A stretch of 64,000 nt of DNA from Verrucomicrobiota bacterium JB022 (GTDB lineage Bacteria > Verrucomicrobiota > Verrucomicrobiia > Opitutales > Oceanipulchritudinaceae): the NCBI GenBank assembly GCA_030673845.1, contig JAUTCQ010000021.1:186001-250000 (forward strand). The letters run 5' to 3'. The position numbers and the translations under genes were made by a program. Under the pieces are notes generated by a model. The model was not told where the DNA came from. It did not search any database and saw nothing but the letters and a program-made list of their open reading frames with translations. Positions 27,678 to 35,394 of this stretch are shown here, one piece after another (the stretch's first letter is position 1; the number at the start of each line of letters is the position of its first letter).

Positions 27678-28109
27678 TTAATCGCATTGCATCATCTGCG
27701 GGTCCAGGCCGAGAGAATGACAGGATGCCTCCCATGCTCGGCGCACTACAGGGTGGAGCCAACTTGGTTTCCAGTGGTATCCGGCTAGCAGAGGCCGCTC
27801 GAGCGCCTTGGATATTTCCAGCGGTGTCCTGCCTCTGCACACACTTCGTAACTCTTCATCACTCCTTTCGGAGTCGTTGTTGACGAAATAAATGCCGCAG
27901 ACGGGGAACTCCGTCATTGGCTCCGATAGGCGCTTGACCATCAGGTCATCGCCAAGATGCCGGCTTTGCGTTAGCAGCTCCATCGCTTCTTCTTGGGACA
28001 GCAGGCCTGCTGCTAGCAGGTGCCATTGGGTGTAACCTGGGCCAGGATTCGGCAAAGACATCTCGAATGACGTAGTCCATGTTTTCTTAAGGTTCATATC
28101 TGTTTCCAT
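27678..28109 (-). CDS. hypothetical protein
   Basis: This is a 143-residue protein I do not recognise. It has no signal peptide and no clear membrane segment, and contains two tryptophan-rich patches (YTQWHLLAAGLL, GYHWKPSWLHPVVRRAW). A second ATG at 28097 gives MNLKKTW and is equally possible. It lies 36 bases after the gene at 28146-29234 on the same strand, so the two probably form an operon. The 154 bases between this stop and the helix-turn-helix gene upstream of 27599 contain nothing I can name. Confidence 0.5.
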   Translation of the reverse strand: METDMNLKKTWTTSFEMSLPNPGPGYTQWHLLAAGLLSQEEAMELLTQSRHLGDDLMVKRLSEPMTEFPVCGIYFVNNDSERSDEELRSVCRGRTPLEISKALERPLLAGYHWKPSWLHPVVRRAWEASCHSLGLDPQMMQCD

Positions 28110-28145
28110 CCTTCGGTGGCGTGGGCGAGTTGCATGAACAAAGTA

Positions 28146-29234
28146 TCAGCATGGCTCTTGCTCCTTGAAATAGCGCATCAGGTCGTCGATTACTGCAGAG
28201 TACGGAGCGGGATGATGACCAAGAATTCCAGTGGGCAGATACTTCCCGTTGATTCGCTCGGCGACAAAACCCAAGGGCACGTCATCTCGCCAATAGATCA
28301 CACAAGCCCCGGTGCCACACAGATTCCGGTAGCCGAAGACGCCGCCGTCCTCGAGCAAGAGGGCCAGCTTGCGCAGCTGTTCATCAGTCTCTACACGCCG
28401 ATACTGAGGTGGAGGCGGCGGCCCAAAGCACCAGCCCTTATTCTTGTAGATTAGAGCTGACTCCAGCCGCTGTATCCCCACACGCAACTCAATTGCAGAC
28501 GGCCACTCAAGCAGGCGCCTACCCAACATCAAGGTGAGCTCACCATAGCGGCGCGCCAGTTCGTGCACCGGCAGGGCGGAGGCTGCCGCGACTCTGAGCA
28601 CTGCGGGGGATAGGATCTCAGGGCGCAGTTCAAGACAGCGAATGACTCCTGGGCTGATGGGACCTTTATGCTGAGCCAACGTTCGGCATACGTGCATGTG
28701 GCTTAAGGACCGATAGAAGATATTGAGGTCTTCATAGGTGACGCCTTCTATCTCGACCCGCTTCAGCATGCGGACGAGAAATGGCGCGCCATAGTCCTCA
28801 CAATCCGATCGCACCAGGCGCAGCCAGCGCGCCAGCGATGGAAAGTCATCATTCAGGTGCGAGATCAGCGTCAGAAGGTCCATCGGGTGCTCCCTCCAAT
28901 AAATACCCAAATGAACCGCCAGTAACGGGCAGGTCCTCAAGATCTTCATCATAGCGGCGCGGTTGGCCCGCGCGAGCTGCAGGGCCTCGTAAGTGCACCC
29001 CGGCAGCGTTCGGACCAGCGACAGCAGTTCGGCCGGAATTGTCTGCACGATGGGAGTCAGCGGGTGGTCAGCAGGCAGCCGGTCATGCAGCATCGCCTGC
29101 CAATGATACGGGTCGATGCCATGAGCTCTGATTTCAGCCCCCTGGACTTCGAAAAACGGCCACGGGTAGTAGCGCTCGGTTAAGCCCTCAGTCGTGAGGG
29201 TGATGGGTTCTGGAAGATTTTTGATGTTGGTCAT
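28146..29234 (-). CDS. hypothetical protein, weakly PcfJ-like
   Basis: This protein has 362 residues from the ATG at 29234; a longer form starting at 29321 has an unlikely N-terminus. It is helical and basic, with a middle part of leucine/arginine-rich helices. The C-terminal segment (LALLLEDGGVFGYRN, GACVIYWRDDVPLGFVAERING) resembles in outline the C-terminal part of PcfJ-like proteins, but the resemblance is by eye and weak. It forms a likely two-gene unit with 27678-28109. A degenerate fragment of a second copy lies upstream at 29426-29515, so this locus has been duplicated once. Confidence 0.5.
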   Translation of the reverse strand: MTNIKNLPEPITLTTEGLTERYYPWPFFEVQGAEIRAHGIDPYHWQAMLHDRLPADHPLTPIVQTIPAELLSLVRTLPGCTYEALQLARANRAAMMKILRTCPLLAVHLGIYWREHPMDLLTLISHLNDDFPSLARWLRLVRSDCEDYGAPFLVRMLKRVEIEGVTYEDLNIFYRSLSHMHVCRTLAQHKGPISPGVIRCLELRPEILSPAVLRVAAASALPVHELARRYGELTLMLGRRLLEWPSAIELRVGIQRLESALIYKNKGWCFGPPPPPQYRRVETDEQLRKLALLLEDGGVFGYRNLCGTGACVIYWRDDVPLGFVAERINGKYLPTGILGHHPAPYSAVIDDLMRYFKEQEPC

Positions 29235-29425
29235 CAAAAACAAGTTTTGGCAGGGCGGCCCCTGACTCGCCCCCACCCTGCCTTCAACCTCGGCCTCTCG
29301 TGGGCTTAAGTCATGGTACATGAGTCCAAAGGTGGACAGTAGTCCTCAGGATTTCGTGCTGCCTACCTTTTTAAGACTCTGGCCCTCGCGTCACGTCAAA
29401 CCCAGTCCGGCGGTTTTTGCCCCGC

Positions 29426-29515
29426 GCTAGTTCGTGCGCCGGCAAAGCAGAGCTAGCCGCAGACTGGGGCAGTAAGGACGAAAGCATCCCGGGGCACAGT
29501 TCGAGACATCAATGT
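29426..29515 (-). pseudogene. degenerate fragment of a paralogue of the 28146-29234 gene
   Basis: On the minus strand this stretch translates to CLELCPGMLSSLL, then QSAASSALPAHELARG. The intact gene reads CLELRPEILSPAVL, then RVAAASALPVHELARR at the same spacing. A stop codon precedes the fragment and no extension is recognisable on either side. It abuts the putative SIR2 promoter. Confidence 0.75.
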
Positions 29516-29516
29516 A

Positions 29517-29546
29517 TAGACAATCAGCGAGTTTTCGGCCTATAAT
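29517..29546 (+). promoter_or_regulatory. sigma70-like promoter of the SIR2-HerA operon
   Basis: TAGACA at 29517-29522 and a consensus TATAAT at 29541-29546 are separated by 18 bases. The expected transcription start lies within a base or two of the ATG at 29554, so the mRNA may be leaderless. Confidence 0.6.
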
Positions 29547-29553
29547 TCCAACG

Positions 29554-30765
29554 ATGTCCGAGGCTAATCCCCTGAACAGTCAACAACCCTTTCTGCGCTT
29601 TCGTACGGGCCGCAATGGAGAATGGGTGGAATTGCAGAGTCCCCCAAGAGACGATAATGAAACCGAACGCCTTACCCAGATTCTCAGCGGGGCACTCACA
29701 ACGAGGAATCTCTTGGTTCTGACTGGTTCTGGAGCGTCCAGAGCGGTGGGAGGGCCAGGAATGAGTGACCTATGGAAATCTTGCTCCAGCATCGCAAACC
29801 ACGCCGAAGTAGTAAAATTGGTAAATCACCCGAGGTCAGAGGGCAGAGAAGAAGACATTGAGCACCTGCTGAGCCTTTGCCTTTTTCACTCTAGGCTTCA
29901 TGCTGGGGATGACGCCGATGGCAAGAAAGTGCGTGACTTTCAGGCGCAGGCGGAGAAGAAAATTTCGAGACTGTGTCGGGAGTTTGCAAGCACTCCTGAC
30001 ACGCTGGCCCCCTACGTTCAGCTTCTCCGAAAGTTGGTTCCCCGCAGAGGTGACTTTCCTAGAACGAAAATCTTCACAACCAACTATGATCTTTGCTTGG
30101 AAAACGCTGCAGAGCAGCTTGGTATGCCTTACTTGGACGGCTTCTCGTTCGCCTACCCGCGCCGATTTCATGGCCGCTGGCTGGACTATGATTTAGTAAA
30201 GCGAGGTAAGGACAAGGCAGGATCCGAGTTTCTCGACGGCGTGTTTCAACTTCTGAAGCTGCATGGTTCGGTTGACTGGGAGCTTCATGAAGACACCGGT
30301 TCCGTGTTGCGAAATCCAGCAACCAAGAGGCCCCACCTCGTATATCCTCGAGACGAAAAGTTTGCATTATCCTACGAACAGCCGTTCCTAGAGATGATTT
30401 CTCGCTACCAGTCATCGCTTCGCGAACCGGATACATGCCTCGTCGTAGTCGGCTTTGGTTTCAATGACCATCATTTGGTTCAACCAATTAGAACTGCTCT
30501 CCTGACGAATCCAAATTCATTCAAGATGGTGATCGCAGACCACGCGATTGAGGAGAAGATAGGGGCCAAGGGCTGGGAACCCTGGACAGAGCTTTCAGAC
30601 TGTCAGCTCGCCGGTGCAGACATCACTTTCGTAGAGGGTTCGTTCGCAAACTTCACGCAGATTCTGCCGAGCTTCTCAGAGGCAAGGCGTCAGGACGATC
30701 TCGTAAACCGCTTGGTTCAGGCGCTTGAATCTGGCCGCCGAATTCCAGGAGAAAGATCAAACTGA
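29554..30765 (+). CDS. SIR2-domain NADase of a SIR2-HerA anti-phage system
   Basis: This protein has 403 residues from the ATG at 29554, chosen because the longer frame (29512) starts inside the promoter. The SIR2 fold is visible: VLTGSGAS with GGPGMSDLW, the catalytic-type N177 in FTTNYD, H237 in LKLHGSVDW, and VVVGFGFNDHH at the C-terminal end of the Rossmann part. In known SIR2-HerA (Nezha) systems this subunit binds a HerA hexamer and depletes NAD+ on infection. The HerA gene starts three bases after this stop. Length and partner match that family. Both key residues are present, so it should be active. Confidence 0.88.
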   Translation: MSEANPLNSQQPFLRFRTGRNGEWVELQSPPRDDNETERLTQILSGALTTRNLLVLTGSGASRAVGGPGMSDLWKSCSSIANHAEVVKLVNHPRSEGREEDIEHLLSLCLFHSRLHAGDDADGKKVRDFQAQAEKKISRLCREFASTPDTLAPYVQLLRKLVPRRGDFPRTKIFTTNYDLCLENAAEQLGMPYLDGFSFAYPRRFHGRWLDYDLVKRGKDKAGSEFLDGVFQLLKLHGSVDWELHEDTGSVLRNPATKRPHLVYPRDEKFALSYEQPFLEMISRYQSSLREPDTCLVVVGFGFNDHHLVQPIRTALLTNPNSFKMVIADHAIEEKIGAKGWEPWTELSDCQLAGADITFVEGSFANFTQILPSFSEARRQDDLVNRLVQALESGRRIPGERSN

Positions 30766-30768
30766 GCA

Positions 30769-32523
30769 ATGGACGCGTCGGAACTTCCCAGGACCTTTGA
30801 TCCAGTTCGACGGGTGGGCTCTGTGACCACCGTTTTTCCGGATGCCGTTTTAATCAACCTTGATGGTGAAAGCCAGATCGCTGGGAGGATTCTCGATGGA
30901 AATTCTTTCGGGGGCGGTGGCGTCGGTGACTTCGTAGTCATTGACTGCGATTCCTTAGCCGTTTTTGCCCGGGTCATGGAAGTGCGCCTTCCCACAGTCG
31001 AACGATTAGACCTTGAGCCGAATCTTGGACGAACTGCAACGCCCCACCCCATTGCAAAACTCCATTTACTGGGCGTCCTGGATTTAAACAAAGACAAGAT
31101 TATCGGCGGAGTGACCCGGCATCCCACGCTTGGAGCGCAGGTTTACGGTGCCTCTCCCTCCATCGTCGGACGCTTTGCGGGGGCTATCTCGCAGTCTTTG
31201 GGCCAAGATTACGTCGCATGTGTTCACTTGGGCCATGTGAAAGATTCTGCAGCTACTCAGGTAAGCCTCTCGGCTAAAGGACTATTCTCAAGACACTGCG
31301 CCATCCTCGGGACCACGGGAGGGGGCAAAAGCACAACCATTGCCACTCTGCTGCACTCTTGCTGCAAGCAGCTCCCGAAGTGCAAGATCATCCTGATTGA
31401 TCCCACGGGCGAATACGCACGTGCGGCCACAGGTCATAAATCCTGTTTCCTGGGTACTGGAGAGGCGCCCAACGGGGAGGACAAGGTTCGAATCCCACCC
31501 GACAACCTCCGAGAATCCGATTATTTCTCAATTCTGGCACCTTCCACAACTCAGCGAATCAAGCTTACTGAGGCGATCCATAGCCTCCGGCTGGTCAAGA
31601 TACTAAATGGCTCTGAGTATACTGCATATAAGAATAAGCTGACATCTTTCTTCACACAAGGCGGGTTGGTGAAAAAGAAGAACAAGCCATGCCGTGAGTA
31701 TTTTAGCGTGGTTTCGCAGGCTGAAATTCGTAAACGTATCGAGGATCCGGAATACTCCTTTGAGTTCACCAACCTTGCGGATCAGATCCTTCTTGAATGT
31801 GTTAAGGAAAACCCGAGAGACGAAGGCACTACGTGGATAGAAGACCAACAGTCCCAAGGGTGGTGCCAGCCGTTGGTCGCAAAAATCCGGGCAGTCAAAG
31901 CGTCAAACGCCTGGGCTCCGATATTTGGCAGCGCCGAAGGTAATTCTCTATTTACCGAGTTGGAGAACTTCTTAGCCAGAGAGGACAAGCAGATTCTCAG
32001 GATCAACCTCAGCCAGCTGAGCTTCGATTTTGGGCTCCGCGAAATAACGGTGAATTTGATCGGGCGCTGGCTGAACGAGCACATCAGAGATTTTAGGCTC
32101 AAGGAGAGAGCACCCGTGGTGGTCGTTCTTGATGAGGCCCATAACTTTCTCAATCAGCACCTTGGGGAGGATGAAGCTCGCTATCGACTCGATGCTTTTG
32201 AAAAGCTAGCCAAAGAGGGGCGGAAATACTGGTTGAGTCTTGTTCTTGCAACCCAGCAGCCTCGCGACATCCCAGCAGGAATTCTCAGCCAAATGGGAAC
32301 CTTGATCGTTCATCGACTGATCAATGAAGCGGACCGTCGAATGGTAGAGATGGCATGTGGGCAGATCGACGCCGCTGCTGCCAAGTTCGTACCGAATCTA
32401 GCTCCCGGAGAAGCAGCCATTATCGGGGTGGATTTTCCGATCCCGCTGACTATTCAGGTTGATCTTCCCCCACCGGAAAGAGCCCCCTCTTCGACAAGCC
32501 CAGATTTCAACCGGTGGAAATAG
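30769..32523 (+). CDS. HerA-type ATPase of the SIR2-HerA system
   Basis: This is a 584-residue protein. The N-terminal ~120 residues form a HAS-barrel-like region (VTTVFPDAVLINLDG, GDFVVIDCDSLAVFARV). The FtsK/HerA ATPase follows with Walker A GTTGGGKST (K187), Walker B VVVVLDEAHNF (D455, E456), a sensor-type ATQQPRDIPAGILSQ and a C-terminal arginine-containing segment. HerA proteins form hexameric rings that translocate DNA; in this two-gene system the ring assembles with SIR2 and activates it. The gene is three bases downstream of the SIR2 gene and must be co-transcribed with it. No third gene of the kind seen in HerA-NurA repair pairs is present. Confidence 0.88.
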   Translation: MDASELPRTFDPVRRVGSVTTVFPDAVLINLDGESQIAGRILDGNSFGGGGVGDFVVIDCDSLAVFARVMEVRLPTVERLDLEPNLGRTATPHPIAKLHLLGVLDLNKDKIIGGVTRHPTLGAQVYGASPSIVGRFAGAISQSLGQDYVACVHLGHVKDSAATQVSLSAKGLFSRHCAILGTTGGGKSTTIATLLHSCCKQLPKCKIILIDPTGEYARAATGHKSCFLGTGEAPNGEDKVRIPPDNLRESDYFSILAPSTTQRIKLTEAIHSLRLVKILNGSEYTAYKNKLTSFFTQGGLVKKKNKPCREYFSVVSQAEIRKRIEDPEYSFEFTNLADQILLECVKENPRDEGTTWIEDQQSQGWCQPLVAKIRAVKASNAWAPIFGSAEGNSLFTELENFLAREDKQILRINLSQLSFDFGLREITVNLIGRWLNEHIRDFRLKERAPVVVVLDEAHNFLNQHLGEDEARYRLDAFEKLAKEGRKYWLSLVLATQQPRDIPAGILSQMGTLIVHRLINEADRRMVEMACGQIDAAAAKFVPNLAPGEAAIIGVDFPIPLTIQVDLPPPERAPSSTSPDFNRWK

Positions 32524-32616
32524 CTACGGGAGCTTCACCCGATCGGATATGACGCTCCCGAAGATCGCCGGCTAGCTCCCACCAAGGTCAAAGAGCTGGA
32601 GGCCGAAGAGGTGTGA
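32524..32616 (+). other. coding-like tail after the HerA stop
   Basis: Directly after the HerA stop the same frame stays open for 30 codons to TGA at 32614. It reads like real protein C-terminus (LRELHPIGYDAPEDRR, ending KVKELEAEEV). It has no start of its own. It may be a leftover of another gene's 3' end or of a longer HerA. Confidence 0.35.
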
Positions 32617-32617
32617 T

Positions 32618-32836
32618 CTACAGTTCGACCCGGTCCACGAGATACAAGTCATGCTCCGGCTCGGAACAACGGCTGTTCTTGTGCCTCAGGGTTACCCAGA
32701 TCTTTTGCCGAGACGCGAGCCAATCGAGCGCGTTAGTTATATCGGCCCAAGATTCGAGGTCTTCGCCCTCACGAAACGCGAACGATGTCTTCCCGTCCTC
32801 GATCTCTGAAAGCAGCCGCCTTTGCGATGGACTCAT
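32618..32836 (-). CDS. small hypothetical protein
   Basis: This is a 72-residue acidic protein (SPSQRRLLSEIEDG, DITNALDWLASRQKIWVTLRH, ending HDLYLVDRVEL) that I do not recognise. Composition and absence of low-complexity sequence make it protein-like. There is no membrane segment. It is convergent with the HerA gene with two bases between its stop and the tail described above, and it has no partner gene. Coding status is uncertain. Confidence 0.4.
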   Translation of the reverse strand: MSPSQRRLLSEIEDGKTSFAFREGEDLESWADITNALDWLASRQKIWVTLRHKNSRCSEPEHDLYLVDRVEL

Positions 32837-32841
32837 CTATT

Positions 32842-32864
32842 CCCGCTAGCCAGCGGTTAGCGGG
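32842..32864. repeat. inverted repeat in the gap before the terminase remnant
   Basis: CCCGCTA/TAGCGGG arms with a nine-base loop lie in the 228-base gap between the small hypothetical gene and the terminase small subunit remnant. A second, looser inverted repeat (GGGCGTA ... TACGCCC) lies at about 32907-32938. An extended -10-like TGGTAGAAT at 33016-33024 may have driven the terminase gene. The repeats could be a terminator or an attachment-site relic. Confidence 0.3.
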
Positions 32865-33064
32865 TTGTCCAGCCCGAACCAAAGATCCCCACCTAAGGGA
32901 GGGGGGCGTAAGGAATCTTTTAGGCCACTTATACGCCCTGCGGGGTCCATCAGCAGCGCGGCCTTTCCGTGTGACTTCCAAATTTTCCCACTTTACACGA
33001 ATTTGCGTTGGGCACTGGTAGAATACTGCGCAGCCCTCTCGAGGCGGTGGAAGGAGCGTCAAGC

Positions 33065-33712
33065 TTGACAGCGAAGAAGGGTATGCCGCTCAGACGTAGC
33101 AAAGACAACGAAGCCCTGGTCTTTTCCAACTCGCTGACTCCCGAGGATGCCGAGAAGCTGGTGAAGGCCGACGTCCACAATATCCTGAAGAAGGTGAAGG
33201 CCGGCAAGACGCTGACGCCCTCCGAACTCCAGCGGATTCGGTCGGTTGCGGGCGAGACCGACGCCTCGGTGACGAAGGCGAAGAACCTGACGCAACTGGC
33301 GTCCCTGCTGGGCGTGACGCGCCAGACGCTCTACGCATGGAAGAAGATGGAGGGCGCGCCGGTGCCCGCGGCGAATGGCGAGCACGACGTGATCGCGTGG
33401 CGGGAGTTTGCCAAGGCGAGAGACCTGAAGAACTCGGACGACGCCCCGGCCTCAAGCGAAGCACTGAAGGCGCGGAAGCTTCTGGCCGAGGTCGAGCAGC
33501 GCGAGTTGAAGACGGCGATAATGAAGGGCGATTACATTCCTCTGGCTCAGGTCCGCGAGGAGTAGACCACCCGAGTCGGCAAAGCCATCGCCTTGCTGCG
33601 GTCGAAGTTCGAGAGCGAACTGCCGCCCGTGCTCTCAGGCTTTGATGCCGTCGGCATCCAGAAGGAATGCGCGGCGGCGATCGATGAGGTGTGTGAGGCG
33701 CTGCATGGATGA
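33065..33712 (+). pseudogene. phage terminase small subunit with in-frame amber codon
   Basis: Translation probably starts at the TTG at 33065, which follows a GGAAGGAG sequence at good distance; an ATG at 33083 is the alternative. The product is helical, with a Nu1-type helix-turn-helix in the middle (LASLLGVTRQTLYAWKK) that would bind phage packaging DNA. The frame is broken by TAG at 33563-33565. The next 48 codons in the same frame remain clearly protein-like (VGKAIALLRSKFESELPP ... AIDEVCEALHG) up to TGA at 33710-33712. A single nonsense mutation therefore truncates an otherwise intact gene. The TGA forms part of an ATGA at the junction with the AT-rich cassette. Confidence 0.8.
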
Positions 33713-33743
33713 GCGCACAGAATCATGACAGACCATTTGTGTC

Positions 33744-33771
33744 TTGCCAACTATGCGTTTGTAACTATTCT
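33744..33771 (+). promoter_or_regulatory. candidate promoter of the AT-rich two-gene cassette
   Basis: TTGCCA at 33744-33749 and TATTCT at 33766-33771 are spaced by 16 bases, 37 bases before the ATG at 33808. The cassette therefore has its own promoter rather than relying on phage transcription. Confidence 0.4.
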
Positions 33772-33807
33772 AATCTATGAAATGTTCATCTAGAAATTAG
33801 CAATACA

Positions 33808-34689
33808 ATGTCTCGTAACATCTGCCTTTCCGCCCTAAACCTAGTTACTCACCCTCATTCTTCCCAATCTTATAAGAGTATTTTTAGTGCTGCATTAAAA
33901 CTCAGGCAGCCAATCCGGATACGTGGAATTCGCTACGGAATTCTAAAATCTGCATTTCAGAATGGGAAAGAAGAAAATTCTCTGATTTACGGTGAAATCT
34001 ACACTTTCACCCGAATTGGGCCATCCGACTGGTTTCACTTCGAAGAAGGGGAACCGCTGACGGAGGAGGAGGCAGAACAAATTCAAATTCCCGAAGGAGT
34101 AGTCCCTCATTTAAAGCGAATCGGGTACGTTTTTATTCCGGAAAAGCACCTCTTTGTTTTCGTCACTACAGATAATGTATTAGGGAGCATCTCCGAGAGC
34201 ATGATGCGAGACTACATAAGCGAACTATTCAATGACAATAGGATCGTGCAGTCCGCGGATTATGCCTCTGTAGATGTGAACCTAGTTCAGAGCACCGCAT
34301 CTCTAGACAGAATCTTCAGCCTAAAAATTGAGAAGCTAAAAATTGAGCTAAATCGACCAAACGACACAGGAGATGACATCGAAAAGACAATCGAAGAAGA
34401 GATGGAAGAGCAGAACATTGGCAGAAGCAAACTTGAACTAACAGCAAAAAAGGGTAATTCGATTACACCAAACACAAGGACTAAAAAGCTGATGAGAGCC
34501 GCACTCACCAATGGAAGGGTTCAAGCCAGGGGACTTGATGAAGAAGACGACAAGAGAAGCGAGGACACCGCAGAGTCCCCAGTGAGGGAAAACTACCAAT
34601 ACGACGCTCATTCAGAACAGACTTATTTCGACTTTCTCATCGAGAGTGCGAGGAAGCTTTGTAGAGTTATCTATCCGAATCACCGATGA
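33808..34689 (+). CDS. DUF4747-like protein of a two-gene cassette
   Basis: This is a 293-residue cytoplasmic protein. The start (NICLSALNLVTHPHSSQSYKSI is the family-type opening; key part ALNLVTHPH), the middle IPEKHLFVFVT with a following 'LSxxxVxxFL'-type helix, the RPND...IEEEMEEQN segment and NSITPNTRTKKL look like DUF4747, from memory of that family and its ~265-295-residue length. I know no assigned activity for it. It is AT-rich, in sharp contrast to the terminase genes on both sides. Its stop overlaps the ATG of the membrane-protein gene by four bases (ATGA), so the pair is translationally coupled. A soluble sensor with a membrane partner is inference. Confidence 0.65.
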   Translation: MSRNICLSALNLVTHPHSSQSYKSIFSAALKLRQPIRIRGIRYGILKSAFQNGKEENSLIYGEIYTFTRIGPSDWFHFEEGEPLTEEEAEQIQIPEGVVPHLKRIGYVFIPEKHLFVFVTTDNVLGSISESMMRDYISELFNDNRIVQSADYASVDVNLVQSTASLDRIFSLKIEKLKIELNRPNDTGDDIEKTIEEEMEEQNIGRSKLELTAKKGNSITPNTRTKKLMRAALTNGRVQARGLDEEDDKRSEDTAESPVRENYQYDAHSEQTYFDFLIESARKLCRVIYPNHR

Positions 34690-35309
34690 AAGGGTTCTTC
34701 TCAGGATGGAAACAACTTATAAAATTCCTCTGTAGGTATCAAATCGCCTACGGCGGCCCTTCTAGGCTTCTTAAAAGCCCATACTTCCACATAGCCCTAT
34801 TACTTACTTGGCTATCTCAGTCGATTTGGGCAAAGCCGGGATGGTGGGCTATCATCTTGGAGACACATCCTGCGATATTGGGGTTCTCGGTTGCTGGTCT
34901 GGGATTCGTCCTGAGCTTTGGGACAAACGGGCACAAGTTTGTAAACATCCTATGTGCAACCAGCGAAGCGAATCATAAGAAAGAATCCTTGCGCTCTCCA
35001 TTAGGCATAGCCGGTGGAGTTTTCATCCATTTTATTTTTATGCAGTTTTTAGCGCTTTTGCTAGCTATCGCAGCTAAGACAGCATATCAGCTTCCAGCTC
35101 CAGATTCGGCTAGATTTCTCGGCGATGAGCGGTTTATAAAAGCATTCTGGTTATTCTGCGGGCTTTTGGGTACATACTCCCTGACGCTAGTGATTGCCGT
35201 TTCGGAGATATTATTCACACTACTCAGGCTGAGCATAATATTCCACAAGAAGGAAGCGCAACGAGAGCGACTGCAGCAACGCTCATCCAATCGAAATTTG
35301 GATAGCTAA
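34686..35309 (+). CDS. four-helix membrane protein coupled to the DUF4747-like gene
   Basis: This is a 207-residue protein with four predicted membrane helices: ~28-45, ~52-75 (ILGFSVAGLGFVLSFG), ~108-130 (VFIHFIFMQFLALLLAI) and ~150-175 (FCGLLGTYSLTLVIAVSEI). A basic C-terminal tail (HKKEAQRERLQQRSS) should face the cytoplasm. There is no signal peptide or catalytic motif. It overlaps the upstream gene by four bases and shares its low GC. Small multi-helix membrane proteins coupled to a soluble partner are often effectors in abortive-infection systems; that is the basis for considering this a candidate defence pair. Transporter or channel functions cannot be excluded. Confidence 0.7.
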   Translation: MKGFFSGWKQLIKFLCRYQIAYGGPSRLLKSPYFHIALLLTWLSQSIWAKPGWWAIILETHPAILGFSVAGLGFVLSFGTNGHKFVNILCATSEANHKKESLRSPLGIAGGVFIHFIFMQFLALLLAIAAKTAYQLPAPDSARFLGDERFIKAFWLFCGLLGTYSLTLVIAVSEILFTLLRLSIIFHKKEAQRERLQQRSSNRNLDS

Positions 35310-35394
35310 CGACGATTTGCTCAAAGGAGATACGCGCGTGAACGTAAAGTAGGCAAGCAACAGAGAAAGTAGTTTTGACGCTTCCGCCAGAGCA

